Shown in pieces: positions 50,355 to 59,044 of a stretch of DNA of 64,000 bases. The notes under the pieces were generated by a model that did no database searches, was not told where the DNA came from, and saw nothing but the letters and a program-made list of their open reading frames with translations. A program made the translations under genes and the position numbers. Source of the stretch: Streptomyces eurythermus (lineage in GTDB: Bacteria > Actinomycetota > Actinomycetes > Streptomycetales > Streptomycetaceae). Each line of letters begins with the position of its first letter. Position 1 is the first letter of the stretch. The stretch lies in NCBI RefSeq assembly GCF_014649115.1, contig NZ_BMSK01000001.1, forward strand, positions 285,416 to 349,415, in the 5' to 3' direction.

Positions 50355-51833
50355 ATGTCCTTCCCGCTCGCCGCCCCCACGCCCACCGCGCCACCCCACA
50401 CCGGGGGCCTGCTCCTCCTGATCGACGGCACGCCCGGTCTGCTCACGGTCGCCGCCCTCGGCATGGCCCTCCTGCTCTTCCTGATCATCAAGGTCCGGCT
50501 CCAGCCCTTCGTGGCCCTCCTCGCCGTCTCCATAGCCGTCGGCCTGCTGGCCGGCCTCTCGGTCACCGAACTCTTCGGCACCGTCCAGCGCTCCGACGCC
50601 GTCTCCACCGTCGAGTCCGGCATGGGCGGCATCCTCGGCCACGTCGCCATCATCATCGGCCTCGGCACGATGCTCGGCGCGATCCTCGAAGTGAGCGGCG
50701 GCGCCGAGGTACTGGCCGCACGCCTGCTGGCCCTGTTCGGCGAGAAGCGGGCCCCGCTCGCCATGGGCCTCACCGGCCTGCTGTTCGGCATCCCGGTCTT
50801 CTTCGACGTGGGCATCTTCGTCCTCGCGCCCATCGTCTACGCGGCAGCGAAACGATCCGGCAAGTCGGTGCTGCTCTACTGCCTCCCGCTGCTCGCCGGC
50901 CTGTCCATGACCCACGCCTTCCTGCCGCCGCACCCCGGCCCGGTCGCCGCCGCCGGACTGCTGCACGTCCAGCTCGGCTGGGTCATCCTCATGGGCGTCG
51001 TCTGCGGCCTGCCCGCCGTACTGGCCGCCTGGGCGTACGCCGCCTGGGCCGGAAAGCGGATCTTCGTCCCCGTACCGCAGGACATGGCGGAGGCGGCGGA
51101 GGAGGCGAAGCGGGCGGTGGCGGCCGAGCAGCGCGCGCAGGGCGTGACACCGAAGGAGACCCCGGTCCCCCTCGCCACGGTCCTGGCCATCATCGGCACA
51201 CCCCTGCTGCTGATCCTGGCGGCCACGTTCTCCTCGATCGCCCTGGACCCCTCTGCGACGCGCTCGGTCCTGGAGTTCTTCGGCAACCCCTTCGTGGCGC
51301 TCACCCTCGCCCTGCTCCTCGCCTACTACCTCCTCGGCATCCGCCGCGGCTGGTCGCGCAAGTCGCTGGAGACGGTGTCGACCGCCTCCCTGAAGCCGGT
51401 CGGCAACATCCTGCTGGTCGTCGGCGCGGGCGGGATCTTCGGCGCCGTACTGAAGGCCGGAGGCGTCGCCCAGGCCCTGTCGGACACCTTCCACGGTGTC
51501 GGCCTGCCGGTGATCGTCCTGTCGTACCTGATCGCGCTCGTCCTGCGGGTGGCCCAGGGCTCGGCGACGGTGGCGATCGTGACGACGGCGGGCATCGTGG
51601 CCCCGCTGCTGGCGGAGGGCCGGCACTCGCAGGCGTTCGCCGCGCTCGTCATCATGGCCATCTCGGCGGGCTCCATCTTCGCCTCGCACGTCAACGACGG
51701 CGGCTTCTGGATGGTGGCCAAGTACTTCGGCATCAGCGAACGCGACACGCTGCGCAGTTGGACGGTGCTGGAATCGGTGTTGTCGCTGGCGGGGTTCGTG
51801 GTGGCGGTGGTGGCCGGGGTGTTCGTGAGCTGA
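50355..51833 (+). CDS. GntP-family permease (gluconate/D-serine type)
   Basis: 492 residues from ATG 50355, eight bases after AGAGGA. About 12-14 transmembrane helices. The GntP signatures MGLTGLLFGIPVFFDVGIFV and HAFLPPHPGPVAAA, and HVNDGGFWMV near the C-terminus, are intact. Members import gluconate, other aldonic or sugar acids, or D-serine (DsdX) with protons. In this operon it would import the substrate of the deacylase/deaminase/kinase route; an N-acetylated amino-aldonate combines features of both known substrate classes. Confidence 0.94.
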   Translation: MSFPLAAPTPTAPPHTGGLLLLIDGTPGLLTVAALGMALLLFLIIKVRLQPFVALLAVSIAVGLLAGLSVTELFGTVQRSDAVSTVESGMGGILGHVAIIIGLGTMLGAILEVSGGAEVLAARLLALFGEKRAPLAMGLTGLLFGIPVFFDVGIFVLAPIVYAAAKRSGKSVLLYCLPLLAGLSMTHAFLPPHPGPVAAAGLLHVQLGWVILMGVVCGLPAVLAAWAYAAWAGKRIFVPVPQDMAEAAEEAKRAVAAEQRAQGVTPKETPVPLATVLAIIGTPLLLILAATFSSIALDPSATRSVLEFFGNPFVALTLALLLAYYLLGIRRGWSRKSLETVSTASLKPVGNILLVVGAGGIFGAVLKAGGVAQALSDTFHGVGLPVIVLSYLIALVLRVAQGSATVAIVTTAGIVAPLLAEGRHSQAFAALVIMAISAGSIFASHVNDGGFWMVAKYFGISERDTLRSWTVLESVLSLAGFVVAVVAGVFVS

Positions 51834-51898
51834 CCGATCCGGTGGCGTGTTCGTGAGCTGACTGGTTACGGCACAGGGAAGTCGTCCATACTGCCGCC

Positions 51899-52513
51899 GT
51901 GGAGCAGCGCATAGGATCGAGCAGCAAGCCGACCGGGGCCGCGGAGCCGTTGAAGGCGGAGCCGGTGAAGGCCGAGCCGTTGCCGGGCGGGCCGTTGAAG
52001 GCCGAGCCGGTGTTGGGTGCCGGTTTCGACCCGGCCTTCGTCCCGGGGATCACGGGTCCGACGCCGACCGAGGCGGGACCGGTGTCCAAGGAGCCGTCGG
52101 GGCCGCAGGACGAGGTGGCGCCGGCGGACACCGAGGAAGTCCTCGAGGAGGCCCGCGAGGAATCCGCCGGAGAACCTGCCGGAGAACTCGCCGGGGAGCC
52201 CGCCGAGGAACCTTCCGGCGAATCGGCGGCCGACGGGCCGGTCTTCGAGGCGGCGGACCGCCGGGCGCGGATCGTGGCCGACCGCAGGGGCGTCCGCCTC
52301 AGCCTGGACGAGGAGGCCTGCGAGTTCCGCTGGGACGAGATCGCCGCGGTGGAGACGGAGACGGCCCGCTTCGGCAAGCGGTACACCGTCACTGTGCACA
52401 CCCCTGACCGCCGCTGGTTCCCGATCGAGATCGAGGCGACGGCCAGGGCGCGCTTCAAGGAGTGGGACGAGCAGCTGGACGCGGTGCTCGACGCCTACTT
52501 CGAGGAGGCGTAG
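51899..52513 (+). CDS. Conserved protein with repetitive Glu/Pro N-terminus and small C-terminal domain
   Basis: 204 residues, GTG start. The first ~115 residues are disordered and repetitive (EPLKAEPVKAEPL, then GEPAGELAGEPAEEPSGE). The C-terminal ~85 residues (RARIVADRRGVRLSLDEEA, WDEIAAVETETARFGKRYTV) form a compact PH-like or beta-rich domain ending WDEQLDAVLDAYFEEA. No signal peptide is present. Such short domains occur in many Streptomyces proteins of unknown function. A CATACT hexamer six bases before the GTG hints at a leaderless transcript. It is convergent to the M14 gene, four bases apart. Confidence 0.75.
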   Translation: MEQRIGSSSKPTGAAEPLKAEPVKAEPLPGGPLKAEPVLGAGFDPAFVPGITGPTPTEAGPVSKEPSGPQDEVAPADTEEVLEEAREESAGEPAGELAGEPAEEPSGESAADGPVFEAADRRARIVADRRGVRLSLDEEACEFRWDEIAAVETETARFGKRYTVTVHTPDRRWFPIEIEATARARFKEWDEQLDAVLDAYFEEA

Positions 52514-52516
52514 CCG

Positions 52517-53833
52517 CTAGGAGCAGTACTGGGCGGCCTTGCCGATCGACCGGTACATACAGTCGGCGTTCTCCAGCAGCTGCAACACGGCGTCCTTGTT
52601 CCGGGAGGTCTCCCGCTCGATGACTTCGTCGGGCGGGTAGAACCCGCCCCCGGACGACGACGTCGGGTACATCTCGAAGGTGTAGCTGAAGATCTTCTGC
52701 GTACCCCACAGGTAGTCGTCGATCGTCCCGTCCGTGATGTACAGGTCGCTGGACTGCTCGGCGGTGTAGCCGTTGCTGGCGGCCATCTTCCGCCCGACGG
52801 CCTGGAACGCGGCGGCGTCGTCGGCGGTCATCCCCGTGGCGGTGTCCGCGTAGGTCCACCCGAACGGCCACAACACCAGCTCGCTGTAGGTGTGGAAGTC
52901 GATCCCGGCCGTGATCTGCTGCTTGCCGCCGACGACCCGGCCGCGTACGAAGTCGGCGACGACCTTCACCTCGGGCGCGGACTCGGCGGCGGACCCGCGG
53001 TAGGTCTCGGAGGACGTGGACCCCGAGGACCCGCCGCAGCAGCCCCACTTGTAGTTCCAGTTCCTGTTCAGGTCCGTCCCCACGTTCGTGGAGCCGGAGT
53101 TGGGCTGCCGGTTCTTCCGCCACGACCGGTACGACCCGCTGGCGATGTCGTACTCGCCGCCGTCCGGGTTCAGATCGGGCACGATCCAGATCTCACGGCT
53201 GTTGACGAGGTTGGTGATCCGGGAGTCGGACCCGTACCCCGCGCCGAGTTCGCGCAGCAGATACAGGGCCATCTCCACGGTGAGGTGCTCCCGGGCGTGC
53301 TGGTGCGCGGTGAACAGCACCTCGGGCTCGTTCTCGTCGGTGCCGACGTTGTCGCTGACCTTGATGGCGACGATGTCCCGCCCCTGGTACGACTTCCCGA
53401 TCACCCGCTTGTTCATGATGCCCGGGTAGGCGGCGAGCCGCTGATCGATCTCGGCGTTCGCCTCCGCGTAGTTGTGGTACTTCGCGTCGGCGCTGGGAAA
53501 GTCGTAGAGCCGGGCCTGCCCGCGCTGGGGAGCGGCCCCCATGGGCTGGACGTCATACCCCATCCGGCGCAGCTTCTCGGCCTGCTCCGCCCGCCCGGAG
53601 ACGACGACGCTCTCCTCGTCGGCCTCGTCGACGGTCACACCGGCGGACTGGATGGCCGTACGGGTCACGGGTGTGGTGCGCTGATGGATCTCGTACTGCC
53701 GAATGTCGTCGTCGGCCGCTCGGACCCTGCGCACACTGTCGGCGCCGGCCTGGTCGAGCCCGGCGGACACCGGCGCGGCGAGCGCGAGGGCCAGCAGCGC
53801 GCCGAGCGCGCCGGTCCGTCTGCGAAGTCGCAT
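52517..53833 (-). CDS. Secreted zinc carboxypeptidase, M14 family
   Basis: 438 residues. Signal peptide ([20 protein letters not shown]) cleaved near residue 24, a propeptide of about 90 residues, then the M14 catalytic domain: zinc ligands in [13 protein letters not shown] (HxxE) and the His of [14 protein letters not shown], Arg in [10 protein letters not shown], and catalytic Glu in YTFEMYPTS. Two Cys clusters suggest disulphides. The enzyme removes C-terminal residues from peptides outside the cell, complementing the secreted S8 and S1 proteases in this window. It is monocistronic. Confidence 0.94.
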   Translation of the reverse strand: MRLRRRTGALGALLALALAAPVSAGLDQAGADSVRRVRAADDDIRQYEIHQRTTPVTRTAIQSAGVTVDEADEESVVVSGRAEQAEKLRRMGYDVQPMGAAPQRGQARLYDFPSADAKYHNYAEANAEIDQRLAAYPGIMNKRVIGKSYQGRDIVAIKVSDNVGTDENEPEVLFTAHQHAREHLTVEMALYLLRELGAGYGSDSRITNLVNSREIWIVPDLNPDGGEYDIASGSYRSWRKNRQPNSGSTNVGTDLNRNWNYKWGCCGGSSGSTSSETYRGSAAESAPEVKVVADFVRGRVVGGKQQITAGIDFHTYSELVLWPFGWTYADTATGMTADDAAAFQAVGRKMAASNGYTAEQSSDLYITDGTIDDYLWGTQKIFSYTFEMYPTSSSGGGFYPPDEVIERETSRNKDAVLQLLENADCMYRSIGKAAQYCS

Positions 53834-54025
53834 GAACGCTCCCTGTGGGGGTTGGAGTGGGTGTTCCCGTGCGACGTGCGGTCACGAACCTTGCGGGGGG
53901 CCGTTCGTGGGACTCCCTGTGGGTTCGCTGTGGTCTCGCTGTGCGGGTTGGCGCTCATGGTGGGGGCCGGGCATGCACAGGTCAAGTACACGGACGAGTG
54001 CGTGACGGAAACCGGCCGGGGCTTC

Positions 54026-54223
54026 TCAGTCCCTGGAGGCGCGGACCTTCAGGGACTCGATGAAGCGGACGAAGGCGGTGGCCGGGAAGGTGAGGGTGGC
54101 TCGGGTGGGGGCTTTGGAGTCGCGGATGGATATGTGGGGGTGGGAGTGGGCGACTTCGACGCAGTCGTTGCCCTCGCCTCCGCCGGAGAAGGACGACTTC
54201 TTCCACAAGGGGGAGGTGGTCAT
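54026..54223 (-). CDS. DUF397 protein
   Basis: 65 residues from ATG 54223, six to seven bases after GAGGA, which lies inside the end of the upstream regulator gene. WKKSSFSGGGEGNDCVEVA is the family signature, and VRDS-like IRDSK and the F..FI..LK ending complete it. These small proteins occur with XRE/DUF5753 regulators in Streptomyces, sometimes also with an RsbW-like ATPase, as at the whiJ locus, and are thought to bind and modulate the regulator. That triple arrangement is present here. Confidence 0.92.
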   Translation of the reverse strand: MTTSPLWKKSSFSGGGEGNDCVEVAHSHPHISIRDSKAPTRATLTFPATAFVRFIESLKVRASRD

Positions 54224-54231
54224 GCCGGTCC

Positions 54232-55083
54232 TCACAGCTCCTTCGCCAACTGGTGGATGAGGTCGCGCGACCGTTCGGGGGACAGCGCCTCTTCCCTCAC
54301 CCTACGGAAGAGCTTGCGAAAGTGCTCCAACTGCGCTTCGGAGTCGATGAACGCCGTGCCGTGCGGAGCATCCCGTACGACGGTGTCCAGCCGGGGAACC
54401 GCCCCGCCCAGGTGCACCATGGTGCTTCCGGCGCCCGCGAAGTCGTCCAGCGCGAAGGGGATGACCCGCACGGTGACGTGGTCCGCCTCGGACACCTCCA
54501 GAATGCGGCCGAGCTGGGCCCGGGAGGCGGCGCGTCCGGCCACCCTGATACGGAGCGCCGCTTCATGGATCACGGTCTCGTACGGGGTCGGGTCCGGGCC
54601 GTCGATGACGGCTCTCCGCTTCATCCGGTGCTCCACGCGCAGAGCCACCTCGCTGTCCGGGAACTCCGGGTTCATGTAGGCGAAGAGTGCCCGGGCGTAG
54701 TCCTCCGTCTGAAGAAGACCTGGTACGTGGATGACCGCCACTTCCTTGCGGAACCGCGCATGGTGGTCCAGCTCGGCGAGATCCTGGTAGGCAGCGGGGA
54801 GGACGCCCCGGTACTCCTCCCACCAGCCACGCGTACGGTCCGTTGCCATGGCGGTCAGGGCGTTGATCAACGCGTCGTCCGTACAGGCGTAGTTGGCGGC
54901 CAGCCGCCGCACACGCTGCTCGCTCACTCCCGCGATCCCGGACTCTATCTGGCTCATCTGCACGGAGTTCGCGCCCAGCAGGGCCGCTGCCGCCGTCGCC
55001 TTGAGGCCGGCGGCCTCGCGAAGCCTCCGCAGTTCGGTGCCCAGGCGCACTTGGCGCGCTGTGGGGTTCCGTCGTGCAGGCAC
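54232..55083 (-). CDS. XRE-family regulator with DUF5753 (WhiJ/Scr1-type)
   Basis: 283 residues, GTG start five bases after AGAGGA. The helix-turn-helix is residues ~18-70 (LREAAGLKATAAAALLGANS followed by VQMSQIESG), and the C-terminal DUF5753 domain carries FRKEVAVIHVPGLLQTEDYA and GRILEVSEADHVTVRVIPF. WhiJ-type proteins control the timing of aerial development and antibiotic production with their small DUF397 partners. Divergent to it is an ATP-binding protein. The specific process is unknown; there are dozens of such paralogues per genome. Confidence 0.92.
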   Translation of the reverse strand: MPARRNPTARQVRLGTELRRLREAAGLKATAAAALLGANSVQMSQIESGIAGVSEQRVRRLAANYACTDDALINALTAMATDRTRGWWEEYRGVLPAAYQDLAELDHHARFRKEVAVIHVPGLLQTEDYARALFAYMNPEFPDSEVALRVEHRMKRRAVIDGPDPTPYETVIHEAALRIRVAGRAASRAQLGRILEVSEADHVTVRVIPFALDDFAGAGSTMVHLGGAVPRLDTVVRDAPHGTAFIDSEAQLEHFRKLFRRVREEALSPERSRDLIHQLAKEL

Positions 55084-55275
55084 GTCGTCCTCTCTGGTGA
55101 GGTGACTCGTTCGGGGTCGACGTTACGCGACCCGCTTGCAGCGAATGAAAATTATGCCCTACCGTCGGTGACGTAACGAGCACGCTGCGGAAGCGCACCG
55201 CATCGTCCTGCCCTGACGCCTGCGGCAAAGCCACCGCGCTCGACTTCCCCTTCTCCTTGCTGGAGTTGATGAGGC

Positions 55276-55695
55276 ATGCCCGAAACCGGGACAACCGAGA
55301 CATGGGACTACACGCTCTACATCCCCAACGACCTCAGAGCCGTGACCGTGTGCCGCCGGACCCTGCGGGTGATCCTGGCGATGCACGAGTTGACGGCGCT
55401 CGCGGACACGGCGGAGCTGCTGGCGACGGAGTTGGTGTCGAACGCGGTACGGCATACGAAGGGGCCGGCGGCATTGCGGGTGCGGAGGTCGGCGGAGGGG
55501 CTGGTGTGGATCGGGGCGTGGGACACGGACCCGGAACCGCCCGAGCCGCCGGTGCCGTTGGGGCGGGCGCTGGAGGCGGAGGAGGGGCGGGGGCTGGGGT
55601 TGGTCGTGGCGTGCGCGGAGTACTGGGGGTGGCAGCCGTCGGCGAGGTTCGGGGACCGGGGGAAGTACGTGTGGTGCGAGTTGCCCGCCTGCTGA
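55276..55695 (+). CDS. RsbW/SpoIIAB-like ATP-binding protein (anti-sigma type)
   Basis: 139 residues. A stand-alone HATPase domain: ELVSNAVRHT (N-box, Mg and ATP binding) and EEGRGLGLVVACAEYWGW (G-box). There is no dimerisation or phospho-acceptor domain. Streptomyces has many such single-domain kinases, some of which phosphorylate anti-anti-sigma proteins. It is divergent to a DUF5753 regulator plus DUF397 gene, completing the whiJ-like trio. In the 192-base gap TTGCAG (55136) and TACCGT (55160) with an 18-base spacer may be its promoter. Confidence 0.88.
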   Translation: MPETGTTETWDYTLYIPNDLRAVTVCRRTLRVILAMHELTALADTAELLATELVSNAVRHTKGPAALRVRRSAEGLVWIGAWDTDPEPPEPPVPLGRALEAEEGRGLGLVVACAEYWGWQPSARFGDRGKYVWCELPAC

Positions 55696-55706
55696 GCGGA
55701 TGACCG

Positions 55707-56963
55707 TCAGCGGAACGGAATCGTGAGCCACGGGCTGCCGGGGTCGGACATCAGAATGCGATGCGCCGAGACCATGTCCTGGTACCAGTCCCCGAACTCC
55801 TCGTCGTCGAAGTGGAGGCAGCGGCCGAGGATGTAGCCGGCGGAGAAGTCCTGCCAGGACTTGTAGGACAGGGCGGCGGCCCGGCCGGCCTGGAGGACGG
55901 CGGCCTCGGCCTCCTTGAGCGTGCCGAAGCGGGCTCCGAGCCCCCACCGGGCCATCTTCGAGGCGCGGCCGAGATCCCAGGCGTCGACGGACGAGACGTA
56001 CTGGTTGCCGTCGAGCACACCGTCGGCGCGCATCCGGGCCTCGTAGCGGGTGATGCGCCCGATGAGTCGCTGTACGCCCTCGATGTGGGCCTCGACCTCG
56101 GAGGTGGGCCGGGGTTCGGTCTTGGTGACCCCGTCCTCTCCGACCACGACCGACCCCTCGGACCTGGCGCGGATGACGTTGGCGGCGGCCTGGCGCCAAT
56201 AGCCGACATCGACGTGGCCGCCGAAGTCGCGGGCGATGGTGCGGCGCAGGCCGAGGGCGAAGTCCCAGACGGAGCTGTGCTGTTCGCAGGCGAGGAGGTC
56301 GCGGAGGTAGTACTGCCACTGCTCGCGGGTGGTGATGCCCCACCACTCGTTCAACCGCTTCCGCTCGTTCGGATAACCGGTGCCGTGCCAGGCCATGCCG
56401 TTCCAGAAAGAGCCGTTGTTGACGCAGAGGAGAGCACCACAGGCGAGTCCGTGGGCGACCGGACCATGCAGGGGGCCGCCGACGCGGAGGGTCCGCAGCC
56501 GCATCGACTGGTCCCGCGGCGGGGCCTGTTCCCCGTACTGCGCCCAAGCCGCGGAATGCGGCGGGGCGGACGGCAGGAACGCCTCGCAGGGGCTGCCCGG
56601 ATTGACGACGATCACCGGCGGATCGGTCGGCTGCCACACCTTGGCGAACCACTCCAGGCGGTTCCAGTCGAACACCCGGTGGGGCTCCGGGGCGGGCAGC
56701 ATGCCCTCGGTGTACACGGCCCAGATCCGCCCCCCGGCGACGCGCGGGTCATACCCGAACACGGCGTACGTAACCCTGGGCGTGGCATCCGCCCCGCCCT
56801 TCTCTATCTCGAAGAACAACCGCGCCTGAGCAAGCGTGCCGAAGTACGCGACCCAGTCCCCCCGCCCCTTGGCCTCGAACAGGGCCTGCTCGATCTCGGA
56901 CGGGGGAGTCCAGGCGGGAGCGGCGACAGCAGGGAACCCGGCAGGTGGCGGCCCGAACGACAT
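55707..56963 (-). CDS. SseB-like/DUF1266 two-domain protein
   Basis: 418 residues. The N-terminal ~150 residues (PSEIEQALFEAKGRGDWVAY, IWAVYTEGML, PPVIVVNPGSPCEAFLP) resemble the SseB N-terminal domain; the C-terminal ~220 residues (RLNEWWGITTREQWQYYLRD, WDFALGLRR, DVGYWRQAAANVI) are DUF1266. No signal peptide is present. Such proteins frequently sit near polymorphic-toxin or type VII secretion loci; whether this is an immunity or accessory protein is unknown. A decayed copy of its 5' end lies 0.9 kb away at 57786-57868, showing local duplication. Confidence 0.85.
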   Translation of the reverse strand: MSFGPPPAGFPAVAAPAWTPPSEIEQALFEAKGRGDWVAYFGTLAQARLFFEIEKGGADATPRVTYAVFGYDPRVAGGRIWAVYTEGMLPAPEPHRVFDWNRLEWFAKVWQPTDPPVIVVNPGSPCEAFLPSAPPHSAAWAQYGEQAPPRDQSMRLRTLRVGGPLHGPVAHGLACGALLCVNNGSFWNGMAWHGTGYPNERKRLNEWWGITTREQWQYYLRDLLACEQHSSVWDFALGLRRTIARDFGGHVDVGYWRQAAANVIRARSEGSVVVGEDGVTKTEPRPTSEVEAHIEGVQRLIGRITRYEARMRADGVLDGNQYVSSVDAWDLGRASKMARWGLGARFGTLKEAEAAVLQAGRAAALSYKSWQDFSAGYILGRCLHFDDEEFGDWYQDMVSAHRILMSDPGSPWLTIPFR

Positions 56964-57123
56964 GAAACCCTTCCGCTCCTCGTTCCAGCTGTGGCGAACT
57001 TAGGGTACTGGCCAGTCCCGACCGACGAGGTGCCTGTCTCTGTCAGGAGCCATCATGGAAGAACTCTTCCTCCCGGACCCAGTATTCACTCCCTTGACCT
57101 CCACGAGAGCTCAATCAATGTGA

Positions 57124-57674
57124 CTAGGCCCCTGCATCCGTCCAGATCAACATAGACGCCAAAAAACTTTCCATCTCGGCAACGACGCCTTTGAGGACGT
57201 CACCACGTTTCAGTTGCGACAACGGAACCGCCTCCGCCGATGCTCCGGGAGGTGCACGATGACGCCGCTGTCGGAAAATTCCGCAAAGTGTTCCACCGCC
57301 ACGGTGACAGTATCCTGATTGATATCGGCGCCACAAAAGTACCGAACCCCCGGCGCTTGTGCGTAGAGGAGATCGAGGTCGGCCAGCACCTCATCCCTGT
57401 CGGCCAGGAGGGCAATTTTTCCTGGCGCGTAGGCAACCATGATGAATTCATGACCCCCTAGGGGAGTGTCGGAAAAATTGCCGGTCCATCGCGGCTGAGG
57501 ATCGTCGTCACCAAACGGAATGCGAAGGCCGGGCGTCTTGTCCCAGTCAACCCCGCTGGCACCCCATGGAAGGCTGCTCAGATAGTCGAACAGTTGATTT
57601 GCTTCTCCGGGGCTGACAGTCCTGTAACTGTGGGCTTTTCGCCATGCCTCAAAGAGTTGGTTTTCGCGATCCAT
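57124..57674 (-). pseudogene. Candidate immunity/accessory gene split by a frameshift
   Basis: From ATG 57674 the frame reads MDRENQLFEAWRKAHSYR and on through a mixed alpha/beta protein to FSDSGVIVHLPEH, then degenerates into Arg-rich residues and stops at 57210. The adjacent frame continues directly with GASAEAVPLSQLKRGDVLKG, through VVAEMESFLASM, to a stop at 57124. Adding one C in the CTCCCGG run near 57246-57252 restores a single protein of about 183 residues. This is either a recent mutation or a sequencing error. The family is unknown. Lower GC than the flanking core and the position beside the RHS toxin suggest an immunity-type role (inference). Confidence 0.55.
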
Positions 57675-58094
57675 GCTTTGTCTCGGTTGAGTGAGTACGC
57701 CTGTTTGTCTATGAGGTACCGTGTGTCGGTCTTTCCCCTGGTTGGCCATGGCCGGGATCATCATCCCGCGCCTCGGTTTCGTCCAGGCCTGCTCGATCGC
57801 CGACGGAAGAGTCCAGGCGGGAACGCCGACTAGGAGGGAAACGGCCAGGTGGCAGTCCAAACGACATGGCAGCACCGCCGAGAGCGAGTCGTCGTCATAC
57901 CAGCCGACCGCCGCTTCCTGTGGTGCTGTTTCGCGCAGGCAGTCCAAAGCGACGGGAAGCAGCCAATGGAGCCCGATGTCTTGAGTGATCAGTCGACGCT
58001 GTTCCTGTCCACAAAGCGCCAGAGCATGAGTTACTCCGTGGCGTGAGTCAACGGTATTGAGCCAGCCATTTCATGACGCGACTGATTGGCGGGG
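57675..58094 (-). pseudogene. Gap holding a decayed copy of the SseB/DUF1266 gene 5' end
   Basis: Within this 420-base gap, 57786-57868 aligns at high identity to 56885-56964, the first ~80 bases of the SseB/DUF1266 gene including its ATG (here at 57867). Weaker similarity reaches back to about 57750. Small indels break the frame after MSFGLPPGRFP, so it cannot code. The rest of the gap (57870-58094) shows no gene, hairpin or repeat that I can support. Confidence 0.75.
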
Positions 58095-58607
58095 TCAGAT
58101 GTAGAGGAATCTCCTGATCTCACCGATGGTCGTCTGCCATTCGGATATCAAGTTCCCCTCTTCGTCGACTATGGATCTTGGTTCCACGGAACGCCAAGGC
58201 TCGGCGGGGTTGAAAACTTCCGATAAGTCTTCCAGAAAAATGATCGAGTTCTGGATGAAGATGGTCTCCCCGAACCTGTAGAGGGGCCAACAGGTGATGA
58301 AGTTGCCGTGTGTCGGATCCGGGATGGATGAAATGAGGCACGATGTAGCGTTGCGTTCACCTTCAAGAACCCTCAGGCAGTGTGCCCAACTGGTCTGGTA
58401 TTGCTCCACGTCCCAATAGGTCAGGTCTATCGGAAAGCTTTCCTCGAAGTCGCCCACCGTGATGTGTCCAATGGCACTCTCACCCGCTGCGGCTCCGGAA
58501 CGGGACGGCACAGACAGAACCCGGATGGAGAAGGGTTGTCGGCTACTGATTGACTCTGGGTAGCACTGCATCCCGGTATTCGTATCGAACCTTCTATTGA
58601 GAGGCAC
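58095..58607 (-). CDS. Putative immunity protein (CdiI-like) next to the RHS toxin
   Basis: 170 residues, GTG start, no clear Shine-Dalgarno. The protein opens RRFDTNTGMQCYPESISSRQ and contains LTYWDVEQYQTSWAHCLRVL, FITCWPLYRFGETIFIQNS and VEPRSIVDEEGNLISEW; this pattern resembles small proteins annotated as contact-dependent-inhibition immunity, which I recognise only loosely. It is cytoplasmic with no membrane helix. Codon 128 (LEDLSEVF) is TTA. It follows the toxin and another small gene on the same strand, 17 bases downstream, in a lower-GC patch, as expected for a toxin-specific immunity gene. Confidence 0.7.
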   Translation of the reverse strand: MPLNRRFDTNTGMQCYPESISSRQPFSIRVLSVPSRSGAAAGESAIGHITVGDFEESFPIDLTYWDVEQYQTSWAHCLRVLEGERNATSCLISSIPDPTHGNFITCWPLYRFGETIFIQNSIIFLEDLSEVFNPAEPWRSVEPRSIVDEEGNLISEWQTTIGEIRRFLYI

Positions 58608-58624
58608 TCGGCGGAGGGAAAAGT

Positions 58625-59044
58625 TCAGACCGAGTAAGGGTAGAGATCAATCCGAGGAGTCGTGAATTCGATGCAGTCGCCGACTCTCGGCTCCTCGGCC
58701 TGGTGGGACTGGACGGAGTTCATCGAGTTCTCGAATTCCACAAGTACAATGTCGGTGTCGACTCGGAGAGCCACCACGGAGTCCTCGGCTACAGAGGCCA
58801 CAACACCTCTGATCCGTACTGGTGAAGTCGGAAAATCCGATGTCATCATGGTCGGTCCGTCTGCAGTGGTCCACTGGGTGATCTCTTCCGGGGCATCGAA
58901 CTCGACATCCACAAGATCACCCACCTGCGGAATCTCCGATCCACACCACTGGCCCCACGCCTGCCCCGACGTTCCCCTGAAGGCCACGAGGGGGCCTTTG
59001 CCGGTCTCCGTGCCTGGCAATAGGTCCATAATCTCAATGCGCAC
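58625..59044 (-). CDS. Small beta-rich protein coupled to the RHS toxin gene
   Basis: 139 residues from GTG 59044, whose G is the last base of the toxin's TAG stop (TAGTG). Predicted to be mostly beta strands with an acidic surface (MDLLPGTETGKGPLVAFRG, GDLVDVEFDAPEEITQW, VRIRGVVASVAEDSVVAL). The tight coupling to the toxin and its small cytoplasmic nature make it the first candidate for the cognate immunity protein. No family is recognised. Base composition is visibly less GC-rich than that of the core genes. Confidence 0.75.
   Translation of the reverse strand: MRIEIMDLLPGTETGKGPLVAFRGTSGQAWGQWCGSEIPQVGDLVDVEFDAPEEITQWTTADGPTMMTSDFPTSPVRIRGVVASVAEDSVVALRVDTDIVLVEFENSMNSVQSHQAEEPRVGDCIEFTTPRIDLYPYSV

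Noticed and set aside
55121..55178. CGTTACG/CGTAACG inverted pair in the regulator-ATPase gap
   Set aside because: The arms are 44 bases apart and only seven bases long, too weak to call an operator.
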